In this document: piece by piece, positions 36,086 to 45,635 of the stretch | How positions within the stretch are numbered: the first letter of the stretch is position 1 | Layout: each line of letters starts with the position of its first letter | Origin: Streptomyces lavendulae subsp. lavendulae | GTDB taxonomy: Bacteria > Actinomycetota > Actinomycetes > Streptomycetales > Streptomycetaceae | Length of the DNA: 64,000 nucleotides | Assembly (NCBI RefSeq): GCF_002803845.1 | Contig: NZ_CP024985.1 | Location: forward strand, 4,154,001 to 4,218,000 | Reading direction: 5' to 3' | Made by a program: the position numbers and the translations under genes | The notes under the pieces: generated by a model | Database searches by the model: none | Told to the model about the DNA's origin: nothing | What the model saw: only the letters and a program-made list of their open reading frames with translations

Positions 36086-36317
36086 GGCCGGACCTCACCC
36101 CCTCTGCCCTGCGGCGGCGTTGCTCACTCCCCCACTGTGACACCCGCCACCGACATCGCAATGCCGGTGGGCCATGTGCCGGAATGCTTGCGCCGCACCC
36201 TAGTTGGGGCCGGCGCGGACGTCAGGCGGTCCGGGTGACGATCACCCGATGGAATGGCTTTGGGCAAAGGTGGATGCGTTCGAACGCGGCCGGATGCAGT
36301 CGCACGCGAAGACGCGC

Positions 36318-36353
36318 GCGGGCCCGGTGCGCCTTCCCGCGCACCGGGCCCGC
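36318..36353 (-). terminator. Terminator of purD
   Basis: GCGGGCCCGGTGCGC and complement, a 15-bp perfect stem with a six-base loop, 20 bases after the purD stop. Confidence 0.88.
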
Positions 36354-36372
36354 CTCGCCACGACCCTGCTGG

Positions 36373-37626
<1,254 letters not shown>

Positions 37627-37633
37627 GCCGCCC

Positions 37634-37639
37634 AGGGTA
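37634..37639 (-). promoter_or_regulatory. Candidate purD -10 element, leaderless geometry
   Basis: TACCCT on the minus strand, ending seven bases before the GTG start. The -35 (GAAACG or CGAAAC) is weak. Confidence 0.35.
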
Positions 37640-37686
37640 GCCCGGACGGCGTGGCGCGTTTCGTGCGGCCACCCAACTACGAGGGG

Positions 37687-39909
37687 CTACTCATTCGTGT
37701 ATTCCTCCACAACGGTGGCTCCGAGCTCGCGCACGATGAGGTCGTGTCCGGTCAGGGCGCTCTCGACGAGGTCCGGATCGTCCTCCTCGGCGAAGTCGTC
37801 CTCGGGGGCGACCGGCGGGGGCGCCTGCTGTACCGGGGGCTGCGGTGCGGGGGCCGACTGCTGGGGCGGCTGGTACTGCTGTTGCGGGGCGGGCGCCTGG
37901 GGCTGCTGCGGGGGCGGCGGCGGGGTGTGGGCGGGTGCGGCCGGGGCCCCGTACGAGGGGTGCTGGACGGGAGCCGGGCTGCCGCCCCCGCCCGCGCCGA
38001 CCACGGCGTCGATCTTCCAGTTGACCTGGAACTGCTCGGCCAGGACCGCCTTGAGGACGTCCTCGCTGCCGCTGCTCGCGAAGTTGTCGCGGGCTCCGGG
38101 GTTGGGGAAGCCGAGCTGGAGGGTGGTCCCGTCGAAGCCGGTGACCTGGGCGTTCTGGCTGAGCAGGATCCAGGTGAAGCGGCGGCGGTTCTTGACGGCC
38201 TCCAGGACGGCGGGCCACATCGCCTGGACCTGCCCGGCTCCGGCGGCCATGCCGGGGGAGGGCGCGGCGACGGGGGCGGCGGCCTGCGCGGGAGCCGCCA
38301 CGGGGGCGGCGGCGGGCGCGGGCGCCGGGGTGCCGCTGCCGGGGGCCGCGGCGCTGGGCCAGGCTCCCGCGGCGGGCTGTGCGGGGGCGGCGGCGGGCGC
38401 GGCGGCCTGCGCGGGAGCCGCCGCGCCGGGCCAGGCGCCGGGGGCACCGCTGCCGGGCTGCGCGGCTCCGGGCCAGGCACCGGGGGCGGGTGCGGGCGCG
38501 GCGGCGGGCGGAACGGGGGCGACCGCGGGCGGGGCGACCGGGGCCGGGACCACGGGCGCCGCCGGAGCGGCCACGGGCGCCGGGGCCTCCTCCGGCGCGG
38601 GGGCCCGTACGGCGGCACGCGCGGCGGCGACCCCGCCGCCCGGCCCGGCCGGGGCCATGCCGTGCGCCTCGGGCGCGGGCACGTACCCCATGGCGGGCGC
38701 GGCCGCGGGCGGGGCGGTGAAGGACCCGGCGGCGAAGGCCCCGGCGGGGGGCCCGCTGCGCTCCAGCCGGTCCAGCCGGGCCTGGAGGGAGCGCTCGTCG
38801 TCGAAGGCGGCCGGGAGCAGGACCCGGGCGCAGATCAGCTCCAGCTGCAGCCGGGGCGAGGTCGCCCCGCGCATCTCGGTGAGCCCGGCGTTGACCAGGT
38901 CGGCGGCGCGCGACAGCTCGGCGGCGCCGAAGACGGAGGCCTGGGCCTGCATCCGCTCGACGACGTCGGCGGGGGCGTCGATGAGCCCCTTCTCCCCGGC
39001 GTCGGGCACGGCGGCCAGGATCACCAGGTCGCGCAGCCGCTCCAGCAGGTCGGCGACGAAGCGGCGCGGGTCGTTGCCGCCCTCCACCACGCGGTCGACG
39101 ACCTCGAAGGCGGCGGCCCCGTCCCCGGCGGCGAAGGCGTCGATGACGGAGTCGAGGAGCGAGCCCTCGGTGTAGCCGAGCAGGGAGGTCGCCATGGCGT
39201 ACGTCACACCCTCGTCGGCGGCGCCGGCGAGCAGCTGGTCCATGACCGACATGGAGTCACGCACCGACCCGGCCCCGGCCCGCACGACGAGCGGCAGCAC
39301 GCCGTCCTCGACCTTGGCTCCCTCGCGGCCGCAGACCTCGCCCAGGTAGTCGCGCAGGGTGCCGGGCGGAACCAGCCGGAAGGGGTAGTGGTGCGTGCGC
39401 GAACGGATGGTCCCGATGACCTTCTCGGGTTCCGTGGTGGCGAAGATGAACTTGAGGTGCTCCGGCGGCTCCTCGACCACCTTCAGCAGGGCGTTGAAGC
39501 CCGCCGAGGTGACCATGTGGGCCTCGTCGATGATGTAGATCTTGTACCGGCTGGACGCGGGCCCGAAGAAGGCCTTCTCGCGCAGGTCACGGGCGTCGTC
39601 GACACCACCGTGCGAGGCGGCGTCGATCTCGATGACGTCGATCGATCCCGGCCCGTTGCGCGCCAGGTCGCGGCAGGACTGGCACTCGCCGCACGGCTCC
39701 GGGGTGGGACCCTGCTCACAGTTCAGGCAGCGGGCGAGGATGCGCGCGCTGGTCGTCTTTCCACAACCGCGCGGCCCGCTGAACAGGTACGCGTGATTGA
39801 CCCGGTTGTTCCGCAGGGCCTGCATCAGCGGGGCAGTGACATGCTCCTGCCCGATGACCTCGGCGAACGACTCGGGGCGGTAGCGGCGGTACAGCGCAAG
39901 GGACGACAC
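37687..39909 (-). CDS. dnaX: DNA polymerase III gamma/tau subunit
   Basis: A 740-residue clamp-loader ATPase. It begins VSSLALYRRYRPESFAEVIGQEHV and has Walker A GPRGCGKT (45-52), a zinc-binding set of cysteines (C61, C73, C76, C79 and neighbours), IIDEAHMVT, and TTEPEKV followed by the SRC-like region. From about residue 390 a long Ala/Pro/Gly-rich linker leads to a conserved tau-like domain (MWPAVLEAVKNRRRFTWILL). A Gln/Pro-rich stretch and an acidic end follow. The GTG at 39909 fits the usual Streptomyces start; the ATG at 39939 would add ten residues. No slippery heptamer for gamma formation was spotted. Confidence 0.95.
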   Translation of the reverse strand: MSSLALYRRYRPESFAEVIGQEHVTAPLMQALRNNRVNHAYLFSGPRGCGKTTSARILARCLNCEQGPTPEPCGECQSCRDLARNGPGSIDVIEIDAASHGGVDDARDLREKAFFGPASSRYKIYIIDEAHMVTSAGFNALLKVVEEPPEHLKFIFATTEPEKVIGTIRSRTHHYPFRLVPPGTLRDYLGEVCGREGAKVEDGVLPLVVRAGAGSVRDSMSVMDQLLAGAADEGVTYAMATSLLGYTEGSLLDSVIDAFAAGDGAAAFEVVDRVVEGGNDPRRFVADLLERLRDLVILAAVPDAGEKGLIDAPADVVERMQAQASVFGAAELSRAADLVNAGLTEMRGATSPRLQLELICARVLLPAAFDDERSLQARLDRLERSGPPAGAFAAGSFTAPPAAAPAMGYVPAPEAHGMAPAGPGGGVAAARAAVRAPAPEEAPAPVAAPAAPVVPAPVAPPAVAPVPPAAAPAPAPGAWPGAAQPGSGAPGAWPGAAAPAQAAAPAAAPAQPAAGAWPSAAAPGSGTPAPAPAAAPVAAPAQAAAPVAAPSPGMAAGAGQVQAMWPAVLEAVKNRRRFTWILLSQNAQVTGFDGTTLQLGFPNPGARDNFASSGSEDVLKAVLAEQFQVNWKIDAVVGAGGGGSPAPVQHPSYGAPAAPAHTPPPPPQQPQAPAPQQQYQPPQQSAPAPQPPVQQAPPPVAPEDDFAEEDDPDLVESALTGHDLIVRELGATVVEEYTNE

Positions 39910-40004
39910 GTCTACGAGGTTATCCGGGCCCACCGACATCAGCGGCCCGCCGACGCCCCGGACCCGCCCCCGGACCGGCGCCCGGACCCGCCCCGGAACG
40001 CAAA

Positions 40005-40095
40005 GCGCCCCCCACGCACCCGCCAGAGCCCACTTACCCTTGCTGCCTTCCGGCCCTGGGGGAGTTGGGTGAGATAGCGCCACGTGAGGGGCTGG
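40005..40095 (-). ncRNA. ffs: Signal recognition particle RNA (4.5S type)
   Basis: On the minus strand the conserved apical loop GGGCCGGAAGGCAGCAAGGGTAAG is present at about 40034-40057, split here as GGGCCGGAAGGCAGC and AAGGGTAAG. Outer arms CCCCTCACG (40083-40091) and CGTGGGGGG (40008-40016) pair. This is the small bacterial SRP RNA without an Alu domain. The ends are estimated. It lies between dnaX and tRNA-Ser, and a TAGGGT -10 hexamer is visible just upstream near 40105. Confidence 0.92.
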
Positions 40096-40238
40096 GCCCC
40101 ACCCTAGCGGATCCGGGACCCCGGAATCGACCCACCCCCGAACCGATCCGCTCACGGGACCCCGCGCCGGCCCCCTCCGGAAACCCAAGATCGGATCGTG
40201 TTCGCGAGCACCCCTCAACGTCTTGTATTGTTTGCGGC

Positions 40239-40326
40239 GGAGGATTCGCCTAGAGGCCTAGGGCGCACGCTTGGAAAGCGTGTTGGGGGCAACCCCTCAC
40301 GAGTTCGAATCTCGTATCCTCCGCCA
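40239..40326 (+). tRNA. tRNA-Ser (GGA) with encoded CCA
   Basis: An 88-nt class II tRNA with a long variable arm, anticodon loop TTGGAAA (GGA), acceptor GGAGGAT paired with ATCCTCC, discriminator G, and CCA encoded at 40324-40326, unlike the other tRNAs here. A TATTGT -10-like hexamer ends about eight bases upstream. Confidence 0.95.
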
Positions 40327-40347
40327 GTGCCTCACCGGGCACGTTGT

Positions 40348-40382
40348 CGAAAAGCCCCGCTGCTCGCAGCGGGGCTTTTCGT
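40348..40382 (+). terminator. Terminator after tRNA-Ser
   Basis: CGAAAAGCCCCGCTGC and complement form a perfect stem of 16 bp with a two- to four-base loop, followed by TTTG. Confidence 0.9.
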
Positions 40383-40405
40383 TTGTCCCGGCGTCGCGGT
40401 CCCCG

Positions 40406-40918
40406 CTAGCCGATCCGGTCCGCGGCCCACTCGGCCCACTCGCGGCGCATGGCGTTGAGGCGGAGGCCGTACTCCAGGGCGATGCGGCCGTTGACCGACA
40501 GGGGGTCGTCGCCCCAGTCGATGGACTCCTCCAGGCGGCGCAGGTCCTCGTACTCCCGCTGCGACATGTCCGCCAGCCAGGCGAGGTAGCCCCGCGCGTG
40601 CTCCGGGGGAAGCACGTCGAGGAAGAAGACGCGCAGCAGGAGGTCGCTGCGGGTGTTGCGCTGCGGCCTGGTCTCGGTGAGCCAGTGGCGCAGTTCGGTC
40701 AGGCCCTCGTCGGTGAGGGTGTACTCCTTGCGGCCGCGCGGGCCCTCCGCCGAGACGGTGATCAGGCCGTCGGCGGAGAGCTTGGAGAGCTCCGTGTACA
40801 TCTGGCTCTGGGTGGCCGGCCAGACGTTGGCCAGTGAGGTCTCGAAGCGCTTGAGCAGGTCGTAACCGCTGGCGGGGCGCTCTGACAGGAGTCCGAGGAG
40901 GGCGTGTCGAAGGCTCAT
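40406..40918 (-). CDS. PadR-family transcriptional regulator
   Basis: A 170-residue protein. The N-terminal winged helix is ALLGLLSERPASGYDLLKRFE, QSQMYTELSKLSADGLI, GRKEYTLTDEGL. A C-terminal helical dimer domain with Trp/Glu-rich repeats follows. Such proteins repress adjacent genes and release on ligand binding. The ATG at 40918 follows GAGGGG; an upstream ATG adds ten residues. Divergent from the membrane-protein and carotenoid-oxygenase operon, with repeated palindromes between. Confidence 0.92.
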   Translation of the reverse strand: MSLRHALLGLLSERPASGYDLLKRFETSLANVWPATQSQMYTELSKLSADGLITVSAEGPRGRKEYTLTDEGLTELRHWLTETRPQRNTRSDLLLRVFFLDVLPPEHARGYLAWLADMSQREYEDLRRLEESIDWGDDPLSVNGRIALEYGLRLNAMRREWAEWAADRIG

Positions 40919-40943
40919 GCCCCTCACCTTACCTTCCATCATT

Positions 40944-40994
40944 GACATGTCAGTTCTGGAACGTCTAACTTCGACATGTCAGAACAGGAACGTC
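40944..40994. promoter_or_regulatory. PadR operator candidate: two direct repeats each holding GACATGTC
   Basis: GACATGTCAGTTCTGGAACGTC (first part 40944-40951 palindromic) and a second copy at 40973-40994 that differs at three of 22 positions, 29 bases apart. They fill the 97-base divergent gap between the PadR gene and its likely target operon. Confidence 0.7.
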
Positions 40995-41015
40995 AGTCAG
41001 ACCGGGGGTTGTCCG

Positions 41016-41576
41016 ATGTCCTACGTGCGCACCTTCCTTCCGTGGATCGTCTTCGCGGTGTTCCCGTCCGACCGGTGGCAGTGGGGCGCGCTCGCCGGTC
41101 TGGTCGCCGCGGTGGCCGTGACCCTCCAGCAGCGCCGGGCGGGGGCCGGCTTCGACGCGCTGATCATCGAGATCGGGTCGGCGGTCTTCTTCGCGGCCCT
41201 GACGGGCATCGCCTTCGCCGATCCGGACTCCGGGGTCCACGCCTACTCCGCGGCCCTCTCCTCGGCCACCCTGGCCCTCATCGCCGGGGGCTCGCTGCTC
41301 GTGGGCAAGCCGTTCACCCTCGGCATCGCCAAGCGCACCACCCCCCGCGAGCTCTGGGGCCTGAAGCCGTTCGTCCGGATCAACACCGTCATCACCGGCG
41401 TGTGGACCGGCGCCTTCGCGGTCACGGCCGGCGCACTCGCGGCCCTCGCCCACGCCGGTCAGGGGCACTCGACCGGCGCGACGCTGGTCCAGGCCGCCGG
41501 GTTCGTCGTCCCGATGCTGTTCACGGTCCGCTACGTCGCCGCCGCCCGGGCCAAGGCGCAGGGCGGTGCCCGATGA
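41016..41576 (+). CDS. Polytopic membrane protein of unknown function
   Basis: A 186-residue protein with five or six hydrophobic segments (from FLPWIVFAVFPSDRWQW to VVPMLFTVRYVAAARAKA). It has a loop with GKPFTLGIAKRTTPRELWGL, reminiscent of small inner-membrane proteins with a conserved PF-x-G-x-A motif. The start has GGGGGT six bases upstream. It overlaps the carotenoid oxygenase by four bases, so they are expressed together and probably controlled by PadR. It could be a permease or membrane platform for the oxygenase substrate; inference. Confidence 0.8.
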   Translation: MSYVRTFLPWIVFAVFPSDRWQWGALAGLVAAVAVTLQQRRAGAGFDALIIEIGSAVFFAALTGIAFADPDSGVHAYSAALSSATLALIAGGSLLVGKPFTLGIAKRTTPRELWGLKPFVRINTVITGVWTGAFAVTAGALAALAHAGQGHSTGATLVQAAGFVVPMLFTVRYVAAARAKAQGGAR

Positions 41577-42886
41577 GCACTCCCCGTCACCTCGCGGGCA
41601 ACTACGCCCCGGTCCGGGAGGAACTCACCGCCCACGACCTCACCGTCACCGGCCGGCTCCCCGACGCCCTCACCGGCTGGTACCTGCGCAACGGGCCGAA
41701 CCCGGCCGACGCCGCCTCCGCCCACTGGTTCTTCGGGGACGGCATGGTCCACGGCGTCCGGCTGGAGGGCGGCCGCGCCGTCTCGTACCGCAACCGGTGG
41801 GTGCGCACCAGCACCTTCACCGACGGCGCCCGCGGGTACGACGAGCGGGGCCACCGCGACCTCACCGCGGGACCGGCCAACACCCACGTCGTGCGGCACG
41901 CCGGGCGCACCCTCGCCCTCGTCGAGACGGCCCTGCCGTACGAGCTCTCCCCCGGCCTGGACACCGTCGGCCCGTACGACTTCGGCGGCAGGCTGGCCAC
42001 CGCGATGACCGCGCACCCCAAGGCCTGCCCCGTCACCGGGGAGCTGCACTTCTTCGGCTACGGGACCCTGGAGGCCCCGTACCTCACCTACCACCGGGCG
42101 GACGCCTCGGGCGAGTTGGTGCTCAGCAGGCCGGTCGAGGTGCCCGGCCCGACGATGATGCACGACTTCGCCCTCACCGCCGGGCACGTGGTCTTCATGG
42201 ACCTGCCCGTGGTGTTCGACCTCGGCCTCGTCGGCAAGGGGATGCCCTACCGCTGGGACGACGGCTACGGTGCGCGGCTGGGGCTGCTGCGCCGCGACGA
42301 CCCGCACGGGCGGGTGCGGTGGTTCGACATCGACCCCTGCTACGTGTTCCACACGCTCAACGCGTACGACGCGCCGGACGGGACCGTCGTCGTGCACGGC
42401 ATGCGCTATCCCGAGCTGGGGCGGCGCGCCGCGGACGGGTCCGTCGACGAGGACCGGCAGGCCGTGCTCTGGAAGTGGACGGCCGACCCGGCCACGGGGA
42501 CCGTCCGGGAGGAGCAGTGCGACGACCGGCCCGGCGAGTTCCCCCGGGTGGACGACCGGCTGACCGGGCTGGACGCGGCGTTCGGCCACGTGACCTGCGG
42601 GAGCGCCCTGGTCCGCTACGACCTGCGGACCGGCGCCTCGGCCTCCCACGACTTCGGCCCGGGCCGCACGCCGGGCGAGGCCGCCTTCGCCCCGGCCGAC
42701 GCGGACCCGGCCGGGGGCGGGCCGGGCTGGCTGATGACGTACGTCCACGACGCCCGCACCGACCGCAGCGACCTGGTCGTGCTGGACGCGGACGACCTCG
42801 CGGCGCCGCCGGTCGCCACCGTCCACCTCCCGGCGCGGGTGCCGCACGGCTTCCACGGCAACTGGCTGGCCGACCCCGGGGCCTGA
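41573..42886 (+). CDS. Carotenoid cleavage oxygenase (RPE65 family)
   Basis: A 437-residue beta-propeller dioxygenase. The four iron-binding histidines appear at His148 (TAHPK), His197 (MMHDFALT), His260 (VFHTLNAYD) and His428 (HGFHGNWL). The family signatures GWYLRNGPNP and HWFFGDGMVHGV are intact. It should cleave a conjugated double bond in a carotenoid, apocarotenoid or stilbene. No carotenoid synthesis gene lies nearby. ATG overlaps the stop of the membrane protein gene. Confidence 0.93.
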   Translation: MSTPRHLAGNYAPVREELTAHDLTVTGRLPDALTGWYLRNGPNPADAASAHWFFGDGMVHGVRLEGGRAVSYRNRWVRTSTFTDGARGYDERGHRDLTAGPANTHVVRHAGRTLALVETALPYELSPGLDTVGPYDFGGRLATAMTAHPKACPVTGELHFFGYGTLEAPYLTYHRADASGELVLSRPVEVPGPTMMHDFALTAGHVVFMDLPVVFDLGLVGKGMPYRWDDGYGARLGLLRRDDPHGRVRWFDIDPCYVFHTLNAYDAPDGTVVVHGMRYPELGRRAADGSVDEDRQAVLWKWTADPATGTVREEQCDDRPGEFPRVDDRLTGLDAAFGHVTCGSALVRYDLRTGASASHDFGPGRTPGEAAFAPADADPAGGGPGWLMTYVHDARTDRSDLVVLDADDLAAPPVATVHLPARVPHGFHGNWLADPGA

Positions 42887-42897
42887 GGACCGGCGCG

Positions 42898-43539
42898 CTA
42901 GGGGAGGGCGCGGCGCAGGGAGGCCGGGGTGGTGAACAGGTGCGTGCGCAGGCCCTGGGCCCGGGCGGCGCGGAGGTTGTCCTCCCGGTCGTCCACGAAG
43001 AGGATCCGGCCGGGTTCGAGGCCGAGGGCGCGCAGGGCCCAGCCGTAGGCCTCCGGTTCGGGTTTGGCGTGGCCGATCCGGCAGGAGAGGGCGCGGACCC
43101 CGAAGTGGCCGAGCCAGGGGTGGTGGCGCTCGTAGTGGCCGGCGAGGTCCTCGGGGATGTTCGAGAGGAGCGCGATCGGCCGGCCGCTCACGGCCAGTTC
43201 CCCGATCAGGTCCACCATCTCCTCGTCGACGGCGCTCCAGCTCGCGACGTCGGCCTCGATCAGGGCGGCGGTGCGGCGCGCGTCGAAACGGACGCCGAGG
43301 GTCCCGGCGACGGCCCGCCAGTACGCGGGGCCGGTGAGGTCGCCGCGGTCGTAGGGCGGGCGCAGGGACCAGTACGCGCCCCGGAAGGCCGCGGCGGGTA
43401 CGCCGGCGGTGGCGACGAGCCGGGCCCACCCCTCGGGGGACTGGTGGCGGGCGATGACGCCGAAGAGGTCGAAGAGCACTGCGTCGGGGGTCGCGGGGGT
43501 CGCGGGGTCCACAGGGTTCACGGGGTCTACGGGGTTCAC
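42898..43539 (-). CDS. HAD-family hydrolase
   Basis: A 213-residue protein. Motif I is AVLFDLFGVIAR (a variant in which the second Asp of DxD is replaced by Phe, as in haloacid-dehalogenase-like members). Also present are LLSNIPEDLA (motif II), HAKPEPEAYGWAL (motif III Lys) and ILFVDDREDNL (motif IV). The N-terminus has a duplicated VNPVDP peptide. The GTG start overlaps the DeoR-family stop (GTGA), so the two are coupled. Substrate unknown. Confidence 0.9.
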   Translation of the reverse strand: MNPVDPVNPVDPATPATPDAVLFDLFGVIARHQSPEGWARLVATAGVPAAAFRGAYWSLRPPYDRGDLTGPAYWRAVAGTLGVRFDARRTAALIEADVASWSAVDEEMVDLIGELAVSGRPIALLSNIPEDLAGHYERHHPWLGHFGVRALSCRIGHAKPEPEAYGWALRALGLEPGRILFVDDREDNLRAARAQGLRTHLFTTPASLRRALP

Positions 43540-44291
43540 GCCTTCCGTACGATGACGCCCTCGGCCGTCAGCGCCCCGGTCGCCTCGGCCGGGGCGTCCT
43601 CGCCGGTCACGACGGCGTGCAGCCGTGACGCCGGGATGACGTGGGCCAGGGCGGTACGGGAGAGCTTGGCGGGTTCGGCGACGGCGATGACGCGGCGGGC
43701 CGAGGCGATGGCCGCGCGCTTGACGGCGGCGTCGGCCAGGTCGTAGGCGGTCAGGCCGTCGGCGGCGGTCAGCCCGCAGCAGCCGATGATCGCGGTGTCG
43801 AAGCGCAGGGCGGCGAGAGAGGCCTCGGTCAGCGGGCCGATCAGGGAGAGTTCCCCGCGGCGCGGCTGGCCGCCGGGCAGCAGCAGCGTCAACTGCGGGG
43901 CGTCCGCGAGGGCGTTGGCGGCTTGCAGGGACAGCGGCATCACGGTGAGGCGGCGGTGGTGCAGGGCGCGCGCCACCTCCAGGCAGGTGGTCCCGCTGTC
44001 CACGACGACCGATTCCCCGTCCGCGATCAGCGCGGCGGCCTCGGCCGCGATGCGCCGCTTGAGCTCCGGGCCGTCCTGGGCGCGCAGGGCGAAGGGGGGT
44101 TCCTCGCCGCGCAGCAGCAGGCTGCGGGCGCCGCCGCGGTAGCGCTCCAGCACGCCCTGCTCGGCCAGGAGCTCCAGGTCGCGCCGGATCGTCATCTCGG
44201 AGGCGCCGGTGAGCTCGGCCAGCTCCAGGACGCTGCGGCGGCCGCTCTCGCGCACCGCGTCGGTGATCTGCCTCAGTCGGTCTGCACTCAT
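43536..44291 (-). CDS. DeoR/GlpR-family transcriptional regulator
   Basis: A 251-residue protein. The N-terminal HTH (LRQITDAVRESGRRSVLELAELTGASEMTIRRDLELLAEQGVL, then YRGGA) is the DeoR signature. The C-terminal sugar-phosphate-binding domain has SVVVDSGTTCLEVARAL and FDTAIIGCCGLTAADGLT. It probably senses a phosphorylated sugar and represses itself, the HAD gene and the divergent MFS gene through the palindrome between them. Confidence 0.94.
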   Translation of the reverse strand: MSADRLRQITDAVRESGRRSVLELAELTGASEMTIRRDLELLAEQGVLERYRGGARSLLLRGEEPPFALRAQDGPELKRRIAAEAAALIADGESVVVDSGTTCLEVARALHHRRLTVMPLSLQAANALADAPQLTLLLPGGQPRRGELSLIGPLTEASLAALRFDTAIIGCCGLTAADGLTAYDLADAAVKRAAIASARRVIAVAEPAKLSRTALAHVIPASRLHAVVTGEDAPAEATGALTAEGVIVRKA

Positions 44292-44310
44292 ACCTCACAT
44301 TCAACACCCC

Positions 44311-44341
44311 TGATGTTCGAAGAGCAAGATTCCGAACATCA
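44311..44341. promoter_or_regulatory. DeoR operator candidate
   Basis: TGATGTTCG and CGAACATCA, perfect nine-base arms separated by 13 bases. A further ATGTTCGAA copy lies at 44354-44362. The right arm covers the proposed -35 of the MFS gene. Confidence 0.72.
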
Positions 44342-44358
44342 ATCATGTTTGTTATGTT
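44330..44358 (+). promoter_or_regulatory. Candidate leaderless promoter of the MFS gene
   Basis: TTCCGA (44330-44335), exactly 17 bases, TATGTT (44353-44358), then seven bases to the ATG at 44366. No ribosome site is present. Confidence 0.5.
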
Positions 44359-44365
44359 CGAATGC

Positions 44366-45577
44366 ATGGAGACTTCCCTGCGGAACGGGCGGCGCGCCAC
44401 CTTCGCCTTCTTCCTCCTCAACGGCTTCCTCATGGGCATGTGGATCGTCCACATCCCCGTCGTGGAACGGCACACGGGCATCGGCCACGCGGAGCTGGGC
44501 CGGCTCCTGCTCCTCCTGGGCGCCGGGGCCTTCCTCGGCATGCGCCTGGCCGGGCCGCTCACCGACCGTCTCGGCGCCCGCCGGGTCCTCCCGGCGAGCG
44601 CGGCCCTGTGCGGCGCGGCCGTCGTCCTGCCGGGGCTGGCCGACGGCGCCCCCGCCCTGGGCGCGGCCCTGCTGCTCCTCGGGATCGGCAACGGCACCCT
44701 GGACGTGAGCATGAACGCCCACGCCGTCGAGGTGGAGCGCGGCTACGACCGGCCCCTCATGTCCGCCTTCCACGCCGCGTTCTCCGTCGGCGGGGTGCTC
44801 GCCGCCCTGGCCGGCGCCCTGGTGCTCGACCGGGGCTGGAGCCCCGCCGCCGTGCTGGGCGCCACCGCGGCCGGGAGCCTCGTCGTCACGGCGTGCACCA
44901 CCCGGCTCCTGCTGCCCCACGCGCCCGCGCACACCCCCTCCGACCCGACCCCCTCCGACCCGGCCGCCATCGGCCCCCTCACCACCGGCCCCGTCACCAC
45001 GGTCCGCCCCACGGCGTCCCCGCGCCGCATCCGGATCCTGGCCGCACTCGCCTTCCTGCTCATGCTCTGCGAGGGCGTCGCCAACGACTGGAGCACCCCG
45101 CACCTGCGGGACGTCCTCGGCGCGCCCGCCGGCACCGCCGCCCTCGCCTACGGGGCCTTCGCCACCGCCATGACCGCCGGACGGATGCTCGCCGACCGGG
45201 TGGCGGGGCGCGTCGGCCCGGCGGCCGTCCTGCGCGCCGGCTCGGCCGTCGCCGCGGCGGGTCTGGCCCTGGCGGCGCTGGCCCCGAACGTCCCGGCGGC
45301 GCTGACCGGCTGGGCCGTACTGGGCGCGGGCCTGTCCGGCTGCGTCCCCCAGCTCTTCAGCGCCGCGGGCCACGCCGACCCGGCCGCCGCCGGGGCCAAC
45401 GTCGCCCGCGTCGCGGGCCTCGGCTACCTCGGGATGCTCGCCGGACCGGCGGTGATCGGACCGCTGACCCACCTCGTCCCGCTCGGCCCCGCGCTGCTGC
45501 TGCCGGTGGTGCTGTGCCTGGTGGTCAGCGCCGCCTCCGGGGTCCTGGCGCCCGGGCGCCCGTCCCGGACCGCCTGA
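44366..45577 (+). CDS. MFS transporter, 12-helix type
   Basis: A 403-residue membrane protein with about 12 hydrophobic segments. It has the MFS loop motif between helices 2 and 3 (GPLTDRLGARRVLP) and a charged central loop rich in Pro/Thr/Asp. It resembles FucP-like or drug/sugar exporters without a decisive signature. ATG at 44366 was chosen because MET-SLRNGRR begins the coding bias; a start 21 bases earlier is possible. Divergent from deoR, so probably part of the same sugar-responsive unit as the HAD enzyme. Confidence 0.88.
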   Translation: METSLRNGRRATFAFFLLNGFLMGMWIVHIPVVERHTGIGHAELGRLLLLLGAGAFLGMRLAGPLTDRLGARRVLPASAALCGAAVVLPGLADGAPALGAALLLLGIGNGTLDVSMNAHAVEVERGYDRPLMSAFHAAFSVGGVLAALAGALVLDRGWSPAAVLGATAAGSLVVTACTTRLLLPHAPAHTPSDPTPSDPAAIGPLTTGPVTTVRPTASPRRIRILAALAFLLMLCEGVANDWSTPHLRDVLGAPAGTAALAYGAFATAMTAGRMLADRVAGRVGPAAVLRAGSAVAAAGLALAALAPNVPAALTGWAVLGAGLSGCVPQLFSAAGHADPAAAGANVARVAGLGYLGMLAGPAVIGPLTHLVPLGPALLLPVVLCLVVSAASGVLAPGRPSRTA

Positions 45578-45635
45578 CCGGACGGCCCGGCGCGGTGCCG
45601 TCGTGCGCCCCCGGCCGCTCGGCATGCTGGGTCCC

